Positions 1-5,698 of a stretch of DNA of 7,373 bases are shown in pieces. Made by a program: the position numbers and the translations under genes. Position 1 is the stretch's first letter, and every line of letters starts with the position of its first letter. The stretch is from Gammaproteobacteria bacterium (GTDB taxonomy: Bacteria; Pseudomonadota; Gammaproteobacteria; Enterobacterales; Alteromonadaceae): contig JAIXSW010000052.1 of NCBI GenBank assembly GCA_027484495.1, positions 1 to 7,373 on the forward strand, in the 5' to 3' direction. Below the pieces are notes generated by a model. It did no database searches. It saw only the letters and a program-made list of their open reading frames with translations, and had not been told where the DNA came from.

Positions 1-344
1 CAAATAGCAGCAAACTGGCAGCCTTTGTTTACATCAATGGCACAAAATACCGCTTGTTGCAGCGTTATCCGGACTATTGGGTGCTCTACGACATGCAGCT
101 ATCTCAAGCAGTGCATTTATTAAATCAGCTAGTTGTCACGGGCGAGCCTGCCACGTCGTTTTTGCGTAAGTTCGGAAAAGACAATCAGAAAGTGACTGTC
201 AGTGAAATTGCTGCGGCGACCTATCTGTTAACCGGAAGCGTCGCAGGCCTGATGCAGGCCGAGCAGCATCTGAAAACAGTTCAAGGCATTCAGTTAGAGT
301 GGCAAATTCGTTACTTGCCGCTCAGGTCAACAGCGGAGCGCTAG
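1..344 (+). CDS. C-terminal part of an unrecognised protein (5'-truncated by window edge)
   Basis: The frame is open from the first bases of the window to a TAG at 342-344, giving about 114 visible residues. I do not recognise the family. The visible part looks soluble: it begins with a beta-like stretch (AAFVYINGTKYRLLQ), followed by a region rich in Leu, Gln and Ala that is probably helical. There is no hydrophobic segment long enough to span a membrane and no cysteine motif. A TTG at 54 could serve as a start, but the frame continues upstream of it with protein-like codons (NSSKLAAF...), so the real start most likely lies outside the window. Its stop is followed within 6 bp by a large inverted repeat. 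Coding status is fairly secure; function is unknown. Confidence 0.6.
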   Translation, partial: NSSKLAAFVYINGTKYRLLQRYPDYWVLYDMQLSQAVHLLNQLVVTGEPATSFLRKFGKDNQKVTVSEIAAATYLLTGSVAGLMQAEQHLKTVQGIQLEWQIRYLPLRSTAER

Positions 345-349
345 CCCCG

Positions 350-399
350 ATGTCAGAATCATGTAAAGCTGGATTACACAACACCACAGCTTCTGACAT
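350..399. repeat. Inverted repeat, 9-bp perfect arms plus inner 4-bp arms
   Basis: ATGTCAGAA at 350-358 is the exact reverse complement of TTCTGACAT at 391-399. Directly inside it, GCTG (368-371) pairs with CAGC (387-390), which abuts the right outer arm. The transcript could fold into a 13-bp interrupted stem with a 9-nt bulge and a 15-nt loop. No T-run follows (the sequence continues TTCAGCAC), so it is not a standard intrinsic terminator. It may be an mRNA 3'-end stabilising or processing structure for the upstream gene, or part of the leader region of the DUF3016 gene. Confidence 0.55.
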
Positions 400-507
400 T
401 TCAGCACTGCAGTTCGGGTCAAATGGCGATATAGTGTGCAGAGTCGCTGTGGCAATGTTGTGAGTTCATCGTCATAGTACCGGTAAAGCAATTTCAGGAG
501 TTTAGCA

Positions 508-1023
508 ATGCGAACCTTAGTCTTTTTAATGCTTGGCATATTCATGAGCGCAAATGCATCAGCCAGTCAGCAAGAACCGACAATCAAGGTCAACTGGCAA
601 CATCCGGAAAAATATAGCGACATCCGTCCTTCTTCCGGTACAAAAAAATCTTATCAAAAACGCGTGATCTCAGCCTTTGACAAAATTTGGGCTGATTTCG
701 CTGAGAAGTTACCAGCAGGGCATACATTACAGATCACGGTGAAAGACCTGGATCTGGCTGGTGACGTGAATCCGATGTATCGGATTGACCATAGCGATAT
801 TCGGGTGATTAAAGAAATCTATTTTCCACGGATGACCTTTGATTATCAGTTACTCGACAGTACAGGCCAGGTTGTTGCGGCTGAACAGGATGTTAAAGTG
901 AAAGATATGGGGTTTATGAACTCGTCGCCGATAGGCCTCGGCAACACCGAGTTTATCTACGAAAAACAAATGCTGAAAAACTGGTTCCAAAAACACCTGA
1001 CGCCAAAGTTCAGCAAACCATAA
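508..1023 (+). CDS. DUF3016 family exported protein
   Basis: This 171-residue protein has an N-terminal signal peptide: hydrophobic core LVFLMLGIFM followed by small residues, with likely cleavage after the ASA near residue 19. The mature part fits DUF3016. It has an early V-x-W-x-x-P segment (VNWQHPEKYSDIRP), a helical region with FDKIWADFAEKLPAG, then L-x-I-T-V-K-D-L-D-L-A-G-D, and later PRMTFDYQLLDSTGQVV followed by VKDMGFMN. DUF3016 proteins are typically small periplasmic proteins of proteobacteria with no assigned function. The ATG start is supported by AGGAG at 496-500 with a 7-nt spacer. A TATAGT at 430-435 could be a -10 element, but no good -35 matches it. The gene stands alone and ends at a strong terminator. 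Family assignment is from recognition of the pattern, not a search. Confidence 0.85.
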   Translation: MRTLVFLMLGIFMSANASASQQEPTIKVNWQHPEKYSDIRPSSGTKKSYQKRVISAFDKIWADFAEKLPAGHTLQITVKDLDLAGDVNPMYRIDHSDIRVIKEIYFPRMTFDYQLLDSTGQVVAAEQDVKVKDMGFMNSSPIGLGNTEFIYEKQMLKNWFQKHLTPKFSKP

Positions 1024-1058
1024 AACATCGGTCGATACCTTGAACTGTTCAACGAAAT

Positions 1059-1093
1059 AACGCTGCCCCGAATAATCGACGGCAGCGTTTTTT
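1059..1093 (+). terminator. Rho-independent terminator after the DUF3016 gene, possibly bidirectional
   Basis: AACGCTGCC (1059-1067) pairs with GGCAGCGTT (1081-1089) around a 13-nt loop that itself holds a CGA/TCG mini-stem, and a T-run follows at 1088-1093. It lies 35 bp after the DUF3016 stop. Read on the minus strand, the same hairpin is followed by TTATTTCGTT, a weaker T-rich tract. It could therefore also end the converging small-gene transcript, whose stop is at 1126. Confidence 0.88.
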
Positions 1094-1125
1094 ATTGGAT
1101 TATGTCTTGGTGGTTAAAATAGGTT

Positions 1126-1416
1126 TTATAGCATGTTCGCTATTTTCTGGTAGATGGCGACAGCTTCGTCGCGGGTTAACATACCGCTGCTGGCAGCTTT
1201 ACCGATAGTGCTGCTGACGCGGACACTATCGTTAGATGGATTTGCAGATGGTGTTTCCGGCAGTGCACTCAGTTGGTTTTTTTGCTGCGAATCCACAACA
1301 GTATTGATCACTTGCTGCCGTTGTACTGATGTATCTGTTTTTGGCTGTTCAGTGCTGCTTTGACTTCGCGCCGCAACTCGCAAGGCGTCTTGCGATAACA
1401 CGCTGGTGGTTGTCAT
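1126..1416 (-). CDS. Small hypothetical protein with a conserved-looking C-terminus
   Basis: This 96-residue protein is read from ATG at 1416. The frame can be extended to a GTG at 1431, but that extension contains the ribosome binding site GGAGGT (1424-1429), so translation should begin at ATG 1416 (7-nt spacer) or the adjacent ATG 1419 (4-nt spacer). Residues 1-65 are polar, low in hydrophobics and rich in Ser, Thr, Gln and Asn, suggesting disorder. The last 30 residues look structured (VRVSSTIGKAASSG, then LTRDEAVAIYQKIANML) and form a probable amphipathic helix. There is no signal peptide, transmembrane segment or cysteine. It lies 61 bp downstream of the PriC-like gene on the same strand and may be co-transcribed. 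Function unknown. A FlgM-like anti-sigma factor was considered but the resemblance is too slight. Confidence 0.7.
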   Translation of the reverse strand: MTTTSVLSQDALRVAARSQSSTEQPKTDTSVQRQQVINTVVDSQQKNQLSALPETPSANPSNDSVRVSSTIGKAASSGMLTRDEAVAIYQKIANML

Positions 1417-1477
1417 CATATGCACCTCCACAGACTTGCCAACTCATCGAATCACCACAGCCATCAGGCAGTATAGA

Positions 1478-1783
1478 TTACCTCACCAATGCTGCACGGA
1501 ATTCTGCCAGCGTCTTGTGTAAGTGCTGTAACTGCTTGACTACATTTTCCAGAGTGGCGGTATTAAATTGCTGAGTTTGCCGGATCGCTGAGATTTGTTC
1601 TGCGGTTTCTGACAGGTACGGCATGAATCTGTTGCTTTCGATCTGAAAGAGTCCGGCCGGGAATATTTGCTGATATTTACCATGTCCCTGTTGCTGCAGG
1701 TCGTCCAGTATTGCATCCGCATCCAACGCTTTGCGGTAAAGCTCTTTTAAATTCTGGTCAAGTTGCTGAAGTAATTGTTCCAT
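1478..1783 (-). CDS. PriC-like primosomal protein, N-terminal domain only (tentative)
   Basis: This 101-residue protein is almost entirely helical and rich in Gln and Leu. Residues 41-70, F-x-x-x-LFQ-x-x-S-x-x-x-x-x-YL-x-E followed by ISAIR, resemble the F-x-x-x-LF-x-x-R/S-x-x-x-L segment of PriC. The final helix (VVKQLQHLHKTLAEFRAAL) could match the next PriC helix. PriC acts in DnaA-independent replication restart, helping reload DnaB at stalled forks. The family is usually about 175 residues with a basic C-terminal half that binds SSB and DNA. That half is absent here and no frameshifted remnant follows the stop, so either this is a one-domain variant or the likeness is fortuitous. The start is ATG 1783, with only a weak GAGA upstream. 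An extended -10 lies about 27 bp upstream. The neighbour downstream is the 96-residue unknown protein. Confidence 0.5.
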   Translation of the reverse strand: MEQLLQQLDQNLKELYRKALDADAILDDLQQQGHGKYQQIFPAGLFQIESNRFMPYLSETAEQISAIRQTQQFNTATLENVVKQLQHLHKTLAEFRAALVR

Positions 1784-1809
1784 CGCGTGGTCTCATCAAT
1801 AAAAACTGA

Positions 1810-1818
1810 ATTATGCCA
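1810..1818 (-). promoter_or_regulatory. Extended -10 promoter for the PriC-like gene
   Basis: On the minus strand the sequence reads TGG-CATAAT: a TGn extension followed by a hexamer matching TATAAT at five of six positions. No convincing -35 sits 16-18 bp upstream, which is tolerable for extended -10 promoters. Transcription would start near 1803, giving a leader of about 20 nt before ATG 1783. Confidence 0.4.
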
Positions 1819-1830
1819 TAGAGACAGCCG

Positions 1831-1853
1831 GACTTGCAGTGGCAGTCTTTTTT
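1831..1853 (+). terminator. Terminator-like hairpin with T-run upstream of the MerC-like gene
   Basis: GACTTGC (1831-1837) can pair with GCAGTC (1842-1847), with one bulged T, across the loop AGTG, and six Ts follow at 1848-1853. There is no plus-strand gene close upstream, since the preceding 700 bp encode minus-strand genes. If it works, it would stop antisense or read-through transcription before the MerC-like promoter. The stem is only 6 bp, so chance is possible. Confidence 0.35.
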
Positions 1854-1877
1854 GCTGTACCCATTCAAATGCAGCCA

Positions 1878-1900
1878 GATTTGTTATATCATCTCACTCC
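1878..1900 (+). promoter_or_regulatory. Possible Zur-type operator overlapping the promoter of the MerC-like gene
   Basis: The 23-bp stretch aligns without gaps to the gammaproteobacterial Zur palindrome, as I remember it (GAAATGTTATA, one base, TATAACATTTC). The left half GATTTGTTATA matches 9 of 11 positions and the right half only 6 of 11. It overlaps a possible extended -10 (TG-T-TATATC, 1882-1890) about 30 bp before the ATG, where a repressor would block transcription. AT-rich promoters match such patterns by chance fairly often, so this is tentative. Confidence 0.3.
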
Positions 1901-1920
1901 GTTTGCGCTAGGGGGTTTTT

Positions 1921-2310
1921 ATGTTCGACAATATCCGCCACACTTTAGATAAAGTAGGGATCGCCGTCACATCGTTGTGTGCCATCCACTGCATTATGTT
2001 GCCGGTATTGTTGCCTGTATTACCTTTACTCGGCCTGACGTCAGTGCACAACCATGCTTTTGAGCGGATCATTCTGCTGATCACGATGGTGTTGGGGTTC
2101 ATCACGCTGTTTGCCGGTTTTCATCGCTATCACCGCAAACTCTATCCGTTTTATTCGTTATTTCTTGGCGGGTTTATTTACTGGCAAAAAGACTTGCTGG
2201 GCCATGAATACGAACATTTTGTGCTGATAGTTGGCGCTGCTTTTGTGGTCCTGGCGCACATTCTTAATATCCGTTTATGCAATCAATGCCATAGTTGCGA
2301 GACGCACTAA
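1921..2310 (+). CDS. MerC-family integral membrane protein
   Basis: This 129-residue protein has four likely membrane helices, at about residues 11-37, 47-66, 76-88 and 98-116. The first helix carries C20-A-I-H-C24 followed by LPVLLPVLPLLG, and the C-terminal tail has C120-x-x-C123-x-x-C126 followed by ETH. Paired cysteines in the first helix and at the C-terminus are the MerC pattern; MerC of mercury-resistance transposons imports Hg(II). There is no merR, merA or merP here, and many chromosomal MerC-like proteins exist outside mer operons with no proven substrate. A general metal-transport or metal-handling role, possibly zinc given the site at 1878-1900, is inference. ATG 1921 follows AGGGGG (1910-1915) with a 5-nt spacer. 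The gene is monocistronic and converges on the phosphodiesterase gene, 22 bp between stops. Confidence 0.85.
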   Translation: MFDNIRHTLDKVGIAVTSLCAIHCIMLPVLLPVLPLLGLTSVHNHAFERIILLITMVLGFITLFAGFHRYHRKLYPFYSLFLGGFIYWQKDLLGHEYEHFVLIVGAAFVVLAHILNIRLCNQCHSCETH

Positions 2311-2336
2311 TTTAGCCGCGAGACTCACTAATTTAG
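2297..2336. repeat. Imperfect 21-bp tandem duplication spanning both convergent stop codons
   Basis: Bases 2297-2315 and 2318-2336 are identical at 18 of 19 positions (G2304 versus T2325), with a period of 21 bp. The first copy contains the TAA of the MerC-like gene (2308-2310) and the second the TAA of the phosphodiesterase gene (2333-2335, minus strand). Because the period is seven codons, reading past the first plus-strand stop reaches a second in-frame TAA at 2329-2331. Confidence 0.8.
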
Positions 2337-3031
2337 TTGTGACCATCTAGCCACTGCAGCGCCTCTTTTGGGTAGTTGCAAAACACTCCATCGACGCCAA
2401 TATCGCGCAGAGCCAACAGTTCCCGTCGTTGGTTTACGGTATACACGTACAATTTTAACATTGCCTGGTGTGCCGCCTGCACCAGCGCTGCATCGACAAA
2501 ACCCCGATCACAATTCAGTGCGACCGCGCCAAGCTGAGTCGCGACCGAAACACCATCTGCCGGATAATGGCCGATTAACACTGCAAGCCGAAGGCTTGGA
2601 TTCAGCGCTTTAAGTTGATGTAGCAGCGGGTGGTGGAAAGAGGACAACAGAATAGTGTCCAGACGCAAACCCAACTGCTGCTGCGCTTGTTGTAATAACG
2701 CAGCCACGGGGGCCGCAGTATCATGACCTTTAAGCTCGATGTTGATTTCCAGCTTGTTGGCACATAGCTGTAATACCTGCCACAGCGTCGGAATTGATTG
2801 ACCATTTCCGGCGTCCAGCTGCTTCAGTGCTGCCGGGCTGAAATCTTCCAGATAGCCTTTGCCGTTGGTGGTTCGATCGACCTGGCGATCATGAATGACC
2901 ACCAGCTCACCGGCATGTAAAAACACATCCAGCTCAATACCGTCACAGCCAGAATTAAGCGCTGCGGTAAATGCCTGCAACGTATTTTCCGGATAATGTC
3001 CACTTGCACCGCGGTGCGCGAAGATTTTCAT
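2333..3031 (-). CDS. Cytoplasmic glycerophosphodiester phosphodiesterase (GDPD, UgpQ-type)
   Basis: This enzyme hydrolyses glycerophosphodiesters such as glycerophosphoethanolamine to sn-glycerol 3-phosphate and the free alcohol. Its 232 residues form one GDPD TIM-barrel domain with the family residues in place: H6-R7-G8, E15-N16-T17, E33-L-D35 and H47-D48 for metal binding and catalysis, E99-L-K101 on a later strand, and NxxRELLALRDIGVDGVF near the end. There is no signal peptide, so it resembles E. coli UgpQ (about 247 residues) rather than periplasmic GlpQ. The frame opens at TTG 3037, but that codon nearly touches the ribosome binding site AGAGG (3039-3043), so ATG 3031 with a 7-nt spacer is chosen. 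It starts 29 bp after psd and is probably the last gene of rsgA-psd-GDPD, a sensible position for recycling phospholipid head groups. Confidence 0.9.
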   Translation of the reverse strand: MKIFAHRGASGHYPENTLQAFTAALNSGCDGIELDVFLHAGELVVIHDRQVDRTTNGKGYLEDFSPAALKQLDAGNGQSIPTLWQVLQLCANKLEINIELKGHDTAAPVAALLQQAQQQLGLRLDTILLSSFHHPLLHQLKALNPSLRLAVLIGHYPADGVSVATQLGAVALNCDRGFVDAALVQAAHQAMLKLYVYTVNQRRELLALRDIGVDGVFCNYPKEALQWLDGHN

Positions 3032-3060
3032 CAGCAAGCCTCTGGCTGACGGTAGATCAA

Positions 3061-3921
3061 TCAGCCAAGTTTAGTCGCAAACGCTGTGCCCATTCTAGTC
3101 ACTGCGCCCGGGAAATTCGTCGGGAGTAACTCGACAGCATCTTTGGCAAAAGTCAGTACCACAGTAGAGCCCAGCTTAAAGCGGCCCATTTCGTCGCCTT
3201 TCTCCAGCCGGATTGCGTTTGGTCCTTCCGCCGGATATTGCCAGCGGAAAACTTCGCTGCCAGTCGGTGGTGTGACTGTGCCGGCCCAGACCGTTTCAAT
3301 GCTGGCCACAATGGTCGCTCCCACTAAAACCAGCGCCATCGGGCCCGCTTCGGTGTCAAAAATCGTCACTACGCGTTCATTGCGGGCAAAGAGGCCTGGC
3401 ACATTGGCGGCGGTCAGTGGATTGACCGAAAACAACTCGCCCGGCACGTAAATCATCTCACGCAAGGTGCCGGCGATTGGCATATGAATGCGGTGATAGT
3501 CTTTTGGAGCCAGATAGATACAGGCAAAAGTCCCGTCGGTGAATTCAGCTGCGGTCGCATCATCACCGCCCAGTAAAGCTTTGACGGTGTAAAAATGGCC
3601 TTTCGCCTGCAGCAATTGGTCACCGGCAATAGCGCCAGCCTGACTGATCGCGCCATCAACCGGATGTGCCAGAGTTTGTTCGTCCTGCACCACAGGACGC
3701 GCGCCATCTTTTAGCGGCCGGGTAAAAAACTCATTAAAACTGGCGTAATCGCTGGCGTTTTCATAGCGTGCTTCCGCCATATTAATGCCATAAGCGCGGA
3801 TAAACAGTTTCATCAGCGCATGACTGATAAATCCCAGCCGGGCTGCGGCCAGATAACCGACCAGCCGAGAAATCAGGTGCTTGGGCAGAATGTATTGCAG
3901 AGTAATTTTAAGCTGGTCCAT
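3061..3921 (-). CDS. psd: Phosphatidylserine decarboxylase proenzyme
   Basis: This enzyme converts phosphatidylserine to phosphatidylethanolamine at the inner membrane, the last step of the main route to this lipid. The 286-residue proenzyme carries the residues needed for self-cleavage: D89 in HPVDGAIS, the histidines H143 and H146 in HRIHMP, and G251-S252-T253 in FKLGSTVVL. Cleavage before S252 would yield a long beta chain and a short alpha chain whose N-terminal serine becomes the pyruvoyl cofactor. Spacing is within two residues of E. coli Psd (D90, H147, S254). The N-terminus has the usual amphipathic, membrane-associating start (LKITLQYILPKHLISRLVGYL, shortened here to its sense: hydrophobic with basic residues). 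ATG 3921 has a GAGG upstream at a long 11-nt spacing. It follows rsgA by 21 bp, as in E. coli, so co-transcription is expected. Confidence 0.97.
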   Translation of the reverse strand: MDQLKITLQYILPKHLISRLVGYLAAARLGFISHALMKLFIRAYGINMAEARYENASDYASFNEFFTRPLKDGARPVVQDEQTLAHPVDGAISQAGAIAGDQLLQAKGHFYTVKALLGGDDATAAEFTDGTFACIYLAPKDYHRIHMPIAGTLREMIYVPGELFSVNPLTAANVPGLFARNERVVTIFDTEAGPMALVLVGATIVASIETVWAGTVTPPTGSEVFRWQYPAEGPNAIRLEKGDEMGRFKLGSTVVLTFAKDAVELLPTNFPGAVTRMGTAFATKLG

Positions 3922-3942
3922 CGGGGAAATAACCTCGTGAAT

Positions 3943-4986
3943 TTAAAGATAAGAAGGCTTGTCCTGCGCCATACTGAGCAGGATTTTATGATAGTTGTCA
4001 AAACGTTCCACAGCGATATCGCCGGTATCAACCGCATGATGCAGCGCACAGCCCGGATCGTTGCCATGGGTGCAATCGCGGAATTTGCAGCGGCCAAGCC
4101 AAGGGCGGAATTCTCGATAACCCCAGCTGACCTCTTCATCGGACAAGTGCCACAAGGCAAACTCCCGAATGCCGGGCGAATCAATTAACTGGCCACCTTG
4201 TGTTAAATGATAAAGCCGTGCCACCGTGGTGGTGTGCTGGCCAAGGCCGGACACATCAGACACTTCCTGAGTCACAACTCCCATCTCGGGCAGCAGGCTA
4301 TTTAATAAAGAAGATTTACCAACACCAGACTGGCCAACAAAAATGCTGGTGCCCTGGCTCAGATAGTGATCGAGCTGTGCCATGCCTTCACCGCTTTTGG
4401 CGCTGAGCAGCAAGGTTTCATAACCAATTTTCCGGTAAATCTCGAGTTGTTGTTCAACCTCGGCGCGTTGTCCCTCATTGAGCAAATCAATTTTGTTTAG
4501 CAATAACAATGGCTTGATTTGCATGGTTTCGGCCGCAACCAGATAACGGTCAATGATATTCAGGGACAATGCCGGTAGAACGGCAGAGACAATAATCAAT
4601 AAATCGATATTCGCGGCAACGGGTTTTAAACCGTCGTAGAAGTCGGGCCGGCTTAACACTGAACTGCGCTCCTGCACCGCTTCGACCACACCGTCGATAG
4701 TGCCCTGGGATTGCAGCGCGCGGCGAAACACGACAGCGTCACCACAAACCAGTGACCCGATGGTGCGTCGCAAATTACACCGGGTAATAGTGCCGTCCTT
4801 TGCTTCTATGTCGGCATGCTGGCCAAAACGGCTGATCACAATCCCCGGTTCTGCCTCACTAAAAGCAGCCTGTTCAATCTGTTGATCGGCTTTGGCCGCT
4901 TTTTGTGCCAGGCGGTCCAGCCGTTTTTGCTGGTTGCCGGCGATGCGGTCGTTTTGGCGTTGTGTCAGGTGTTTCTTTTTAGTCAC
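3943..4986 (-). CDS. rsgA: Small ribosomal subunit biogenesis GTPase RsgA
   Basis: RsgA is a circularly permuted GTPase that binds the 30S subunit late in maturation and helps release RbfA. From GTG 4986 it has 347 residues (E. coli about 350). In order: a basic N-terminal tail (KKKHLTQRQNDRI), an OB-fold beginning near GIVISRFGQHADIEA (48-62), then the permuted G motifs G4 NKID (164-167), G1 GQSGVGKS (218-225) and G3 DSPG (269-272), with the HTTT switch between G1 and G3. A zinc knuckle C300-x4-C305-x-H307-x5-C313 follows. The frame extends to a GTG at 5016, but the first ten residues have no counterpart in E. coli RsgA; the tail from VTKKK aligns with MSKNK, so GTG 4986 is preferred although its ribosome binding site is weak. 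No ATG is available. It is divergent from orn, the standard arrangement. Confidence 0.96.
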   Translation of the reverse strand: MTKKKHLTQRQNDRIAGNQQKRLDRLAQKAAKADQQIEQAAFSEAEPGIVISRFGQHADIEAKDGTITRCNLRRTIGSLVCGDAVVFRRALQSQGTIDGVVEAVQERSSVLSRPDFYDGLKPVAANIDLLIIVSAVLPALSLNIIDRYLVAAETMQIKPLLLLNKIDLLNEGQRAEVEQQLEIYRKIGYETLLLSAKSGEGMAQLDHYLSQGTSIFVGQSGVGKSSLLNSLLPEMGVVTQEVSDVSGLGQHTTTVARLYHLTQGGQLIDSPGIREFALWHLSDEEVSWGYREFRPWLGRCKFRDCTHGNDPGCALHHAVDTGDIAVERFDNYHKILLSMAQDKPSYL

Positions 4987-5057
4987 GCTTAATCTGTCTG
5001 TTGCAAAGGAAGTCACGGCGACGGGCGCGGCGTTTTCCAGATGGCACGGGGCGTAGT

Positions 5058-5085
5058 ATCATACTAGCATTCAGCAAACTAACAA
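5058..5085 (-). promoter_or_regulatory. Probable sigma-70 promoter of the rsgA-psd-GDPD cluster
   Basis: On the minus strand, TTGTTA (5080-5085) is followed after 16 bp by TATGAT (5058-5063), matching the consensus at four and five of six positions. Transcription would begin near 5051, leaving a leader of about 65 nt before GTG 4986. The -10 lies inside a 13-bp palindrome, TAGTAT-C-ATACTA (5054-5066), which also lies in the path of any orn promoter. No equally good orn promoter is seen on the plus strand. Confidence 0.45.
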
Positions 5086-5108
5086 AGTACAAGCGCAAGG
5101 GGCGGCAA

Positions 5109-5660
5109 ATGGCAGTGAATGACAACAATCTGGTGTGGATCGATCTGGAAATGACCGGGTTAGAGCCGGACACCGACGTGATTCTGGAAATGGCGACTAT
5201 TGTCACGGACAGCAATCTGAATATTCTGGCGGAAGGTCCGACTTTTGCGATTAAAACGTTGGGCGATATCCTCGACAACATGAGTGCCTGGTGTGTCGAA
5301 CAGCATGGCAAAAGTGGCCTGACTCAACGCTGCCGCGACAGTGAAACCGATCTGGACAGCGCTGTTGAGCAAACGATTGCCTTTTTATCGCAGTATGTTT
5401 CTGCCGGCAAATCGCCGATGTGCGGCAACAGTATCGGTCAGGACCGGCGTTTTCTGGTGAAGTATGCGCCGAAACTGGAAGCGTTTTTCCATTACCGCAA
5501 CCTGGATGTCAGTACGGTAAAAGAACTGGCGAAGCGTTGGAATCCGGCGGTGACCAAACTGGTGAATAAATCATCAAGCCATCTGGCGCTGGATGACATT
5601 CGCGACTCAATTGCTGAATTAGTCACCTATCAGCAGCACTTTTTCCGTTTGCCTGCATAA
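5109..5660 (+). CDS. orn: Oligoribonuclease
   Basis: Orn is a 3'-5' exoribonuclease that degrades 2-5 nt RNAs, the last step of mRNA decay, and also cleaves pGpG produced from cyclic di-GMP. The 183-residue protein (E. coli 181) has the full DEDDh set: D12-L-E14 in WIDLEMTGL, D112 in GNSIGQDRRF, Y129 in FHYRNLDVST, and H158 with D163 in SHLALDDIRDSIAEL. The frame is open upstream to a TTG at 5001, but only ATG 5109 gives the family N-terminus (AVNDNNLVWIDLE). A purine-rich AAGGGGCGG precedes it. It is divergent from rsgA, as in many gammaproteobacteria, and is followed 92 bp later by two tRNA genes. Confidence 0.97.
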   Translation: MAVNDNNLVWIDLEMTGLEPDTDVILEMATIVTDSNLNILAEGPTFAIKTLGDILDNMSAWCVEQHGKSGLTQRCRDSETDLDSAVEQTIAFLSQYVSAGKSPMCGNSIGQDRRFLVKYAPKLEAFFHYRNLDVSTVKELAKRWNPAVTKLVNKSSSHLALDDIRDSIAELVTYQQHFFRLPA

Positions 5661-5665
5661 AAGGC

Positions 5666-5693
5666 TTGCAAACTCAGAGTGATTTTGTAAAAT
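5666..5693 (+). promoter_or_regulatory. Promoter of the tRNA-Gly pair, with GC-rich discriminator
   Basis: TTGCAA (5666-5671) and TAAAAT (5688-5693) are separated by 16 bp and followed at once by GCGCCGCGC. A GC-rich discriminator next to the start site is typical of stable-RNA promoters under stringent (ppGpp/DksA) control. The promoter begins 6 bp after the orn stop, and transcription should start near 5700. Confidence 0.65.
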
Positions 5694-5698
5694 GCGCC

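Noticed and set aside
327..545. 72-codon open frame on the minus strand covering the gap before the DUF3016 gene
   Set aside because: It overlaps the DUF3016 start, has a basic and cysteine-rich composition unlike a real protein, and has no recognisable ribosome binding site. The inverted repeat at 350-399 lies inside it.
1126..1416. FlgM-like anti-sigma-28 factor
   Set aside because: Only the size, the Gln/Ser-rich front and a V-x-V-S-S stretch are similar. The C-terminal helix pattern does not match FlgM and no flagellar gene is nearby.
1921..2310. Part of a mercury-resistance (mer) operon
   Set aside because: No merR, merT, merP or merA and no transposon ends are present. The gene stands alone in a core-gene region.
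4987..5016. Ten-residue N-terminal extension of RsgA from GTG 5016
   Set aside because: It lacks a ribosome binding site and a counterpart in E. coli RsgA. GTG 4986 gives the usual length, although its own ribosome binding site is weak.
3061..5016. Several frames of 60-122 codons on both strands across psd and rsgA
   Set aside because: They are shadows of the well-supported psd and rsgA genes and have no family features or ribosome binding sites of their own.
5001..5108. N-terminal extension of Orn by 36 residues from TTG 5001
   Set aside because: The extension is Arg-rich, overlaps the divergent promoter region and has no counterpart in the family. ATG 5109 gives the normal length and N-terminus.
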